From Stercorarius parasiticus (Eukaryota > Chordata > Aves > Charadriiformes > Stercorariidae), in NCBI GenBank assembly GCA_013396915.1, contig VWZL01000265.1, forward strand, positions 453,163 to 517,162: a DNA stretch of 64,000 nucleotides, in the 5' to 3' direction. Shown here in pieces: positions 63,946 through 64,000 of the stretch. The notes beneath the pieces were generated by a model. That model was not told where the DNA came from. It worked only from the letters and a program-made list of their open reading frames with translations, and searched no databases. Position 1 is the first letter of the stretch; the number at the start of each line of letters is the position of its first letter. The position numbers and the translations under genes were made by a program.

Positions 63946-64000
63946 AAGCAACCCCTCTAAGAAAATTCTGAAAGGAAAGTAAGAAAATTTTACCATCAGA

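Larger units (their letters stand above)
61721..64000. other. Upstream flank of DCLK2
   Basis: Sequence returns to AT-rich after about 61.9 kb. Apart from the CR1 at 62412-62786 and a T-rich tract at 63880-63945, I see no gene, exon or RNA. Short open frames in this range lack any family signature. Confidence 0.65.

Noticed and set aside
1..64000. CRISPR array, operon, phage or bacterial mobile element
   Set aside because: Nothing of the kind is present; the window is vertebrate intronic and flanking DNA.

Overview
This is bird genomic DNA. The genes have introns and the only recognisable host gene is split into short GT-AG exons. The interspersed repeats are mostly CR1 LINE 3' ends with the ATTCTATG-type tail typical of birds, plus LTRs that look like avian endogenous-retrovirus families. 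I cannot name the species. There is no operon structure, no CRISPR array and no RNA gene that I could support.

One gene dominates. DCLK2 (doublecortin-like kinase 2) lies on the minus strand, with its start codon at 61069-61067 in a CpG-rich block. Seven coding exons are present, in transcription order: 61069-60652, 49778-49444, 18750-18648, 16333-16232, 11610-11516, 4895-4823 and 3864-3756. Every junction has a GT donor and AG acceptor, and the reading frame stays open across all of them (intron phases 1,0,1,1,0,1,2). They encode the first 411 residues plus part of codon 412: the N-terminal doublecortin domain, the C-terminal doublecortin domain, the Ser/Pro-rich linker, and the start of the kinase domain up to the glycine-rich loop. 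The rest of the kinase domain, the C-terminus and the 3' UTR lie off the left edge of the window.

Region by region: 1-2058 is a decayed CR1 LINE with endonuclease and reverse-transcriptase remnants, sitting in the intron after exon 7. 3756-4895 holds exons 7 and 6. 4896-16231 holds introns 5 and 4, with CR1 tails and half of an ERVL-type LTR, and exon 5. 16232-18750 holds exons 4 and 3. 18751-49443 is a 30.7-kb intron with an ancient CR1 fragment and a separate LTR. Exon 2 follows, then a 10.9-kb intron with a nearly complete solo LTR and a curious 48-bp repeated segment. Exon 1 and its CpG island lie at about 60.6-61.9 kb. 61.9-64.0 kb is upstream intergenic DNA with one more CR1.

I found no convincing new biological system. 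The points most worth a second look are: a 48-bp near-identical pair of segments 2.4 kb apart in intron 1; an inverted pair of same-family LTRs flanking exons 2-4, one carrying a perfect cAMP-response-element palindrome; and CR1 fragments that break at the same consensus position, one of them at an assembly gap.
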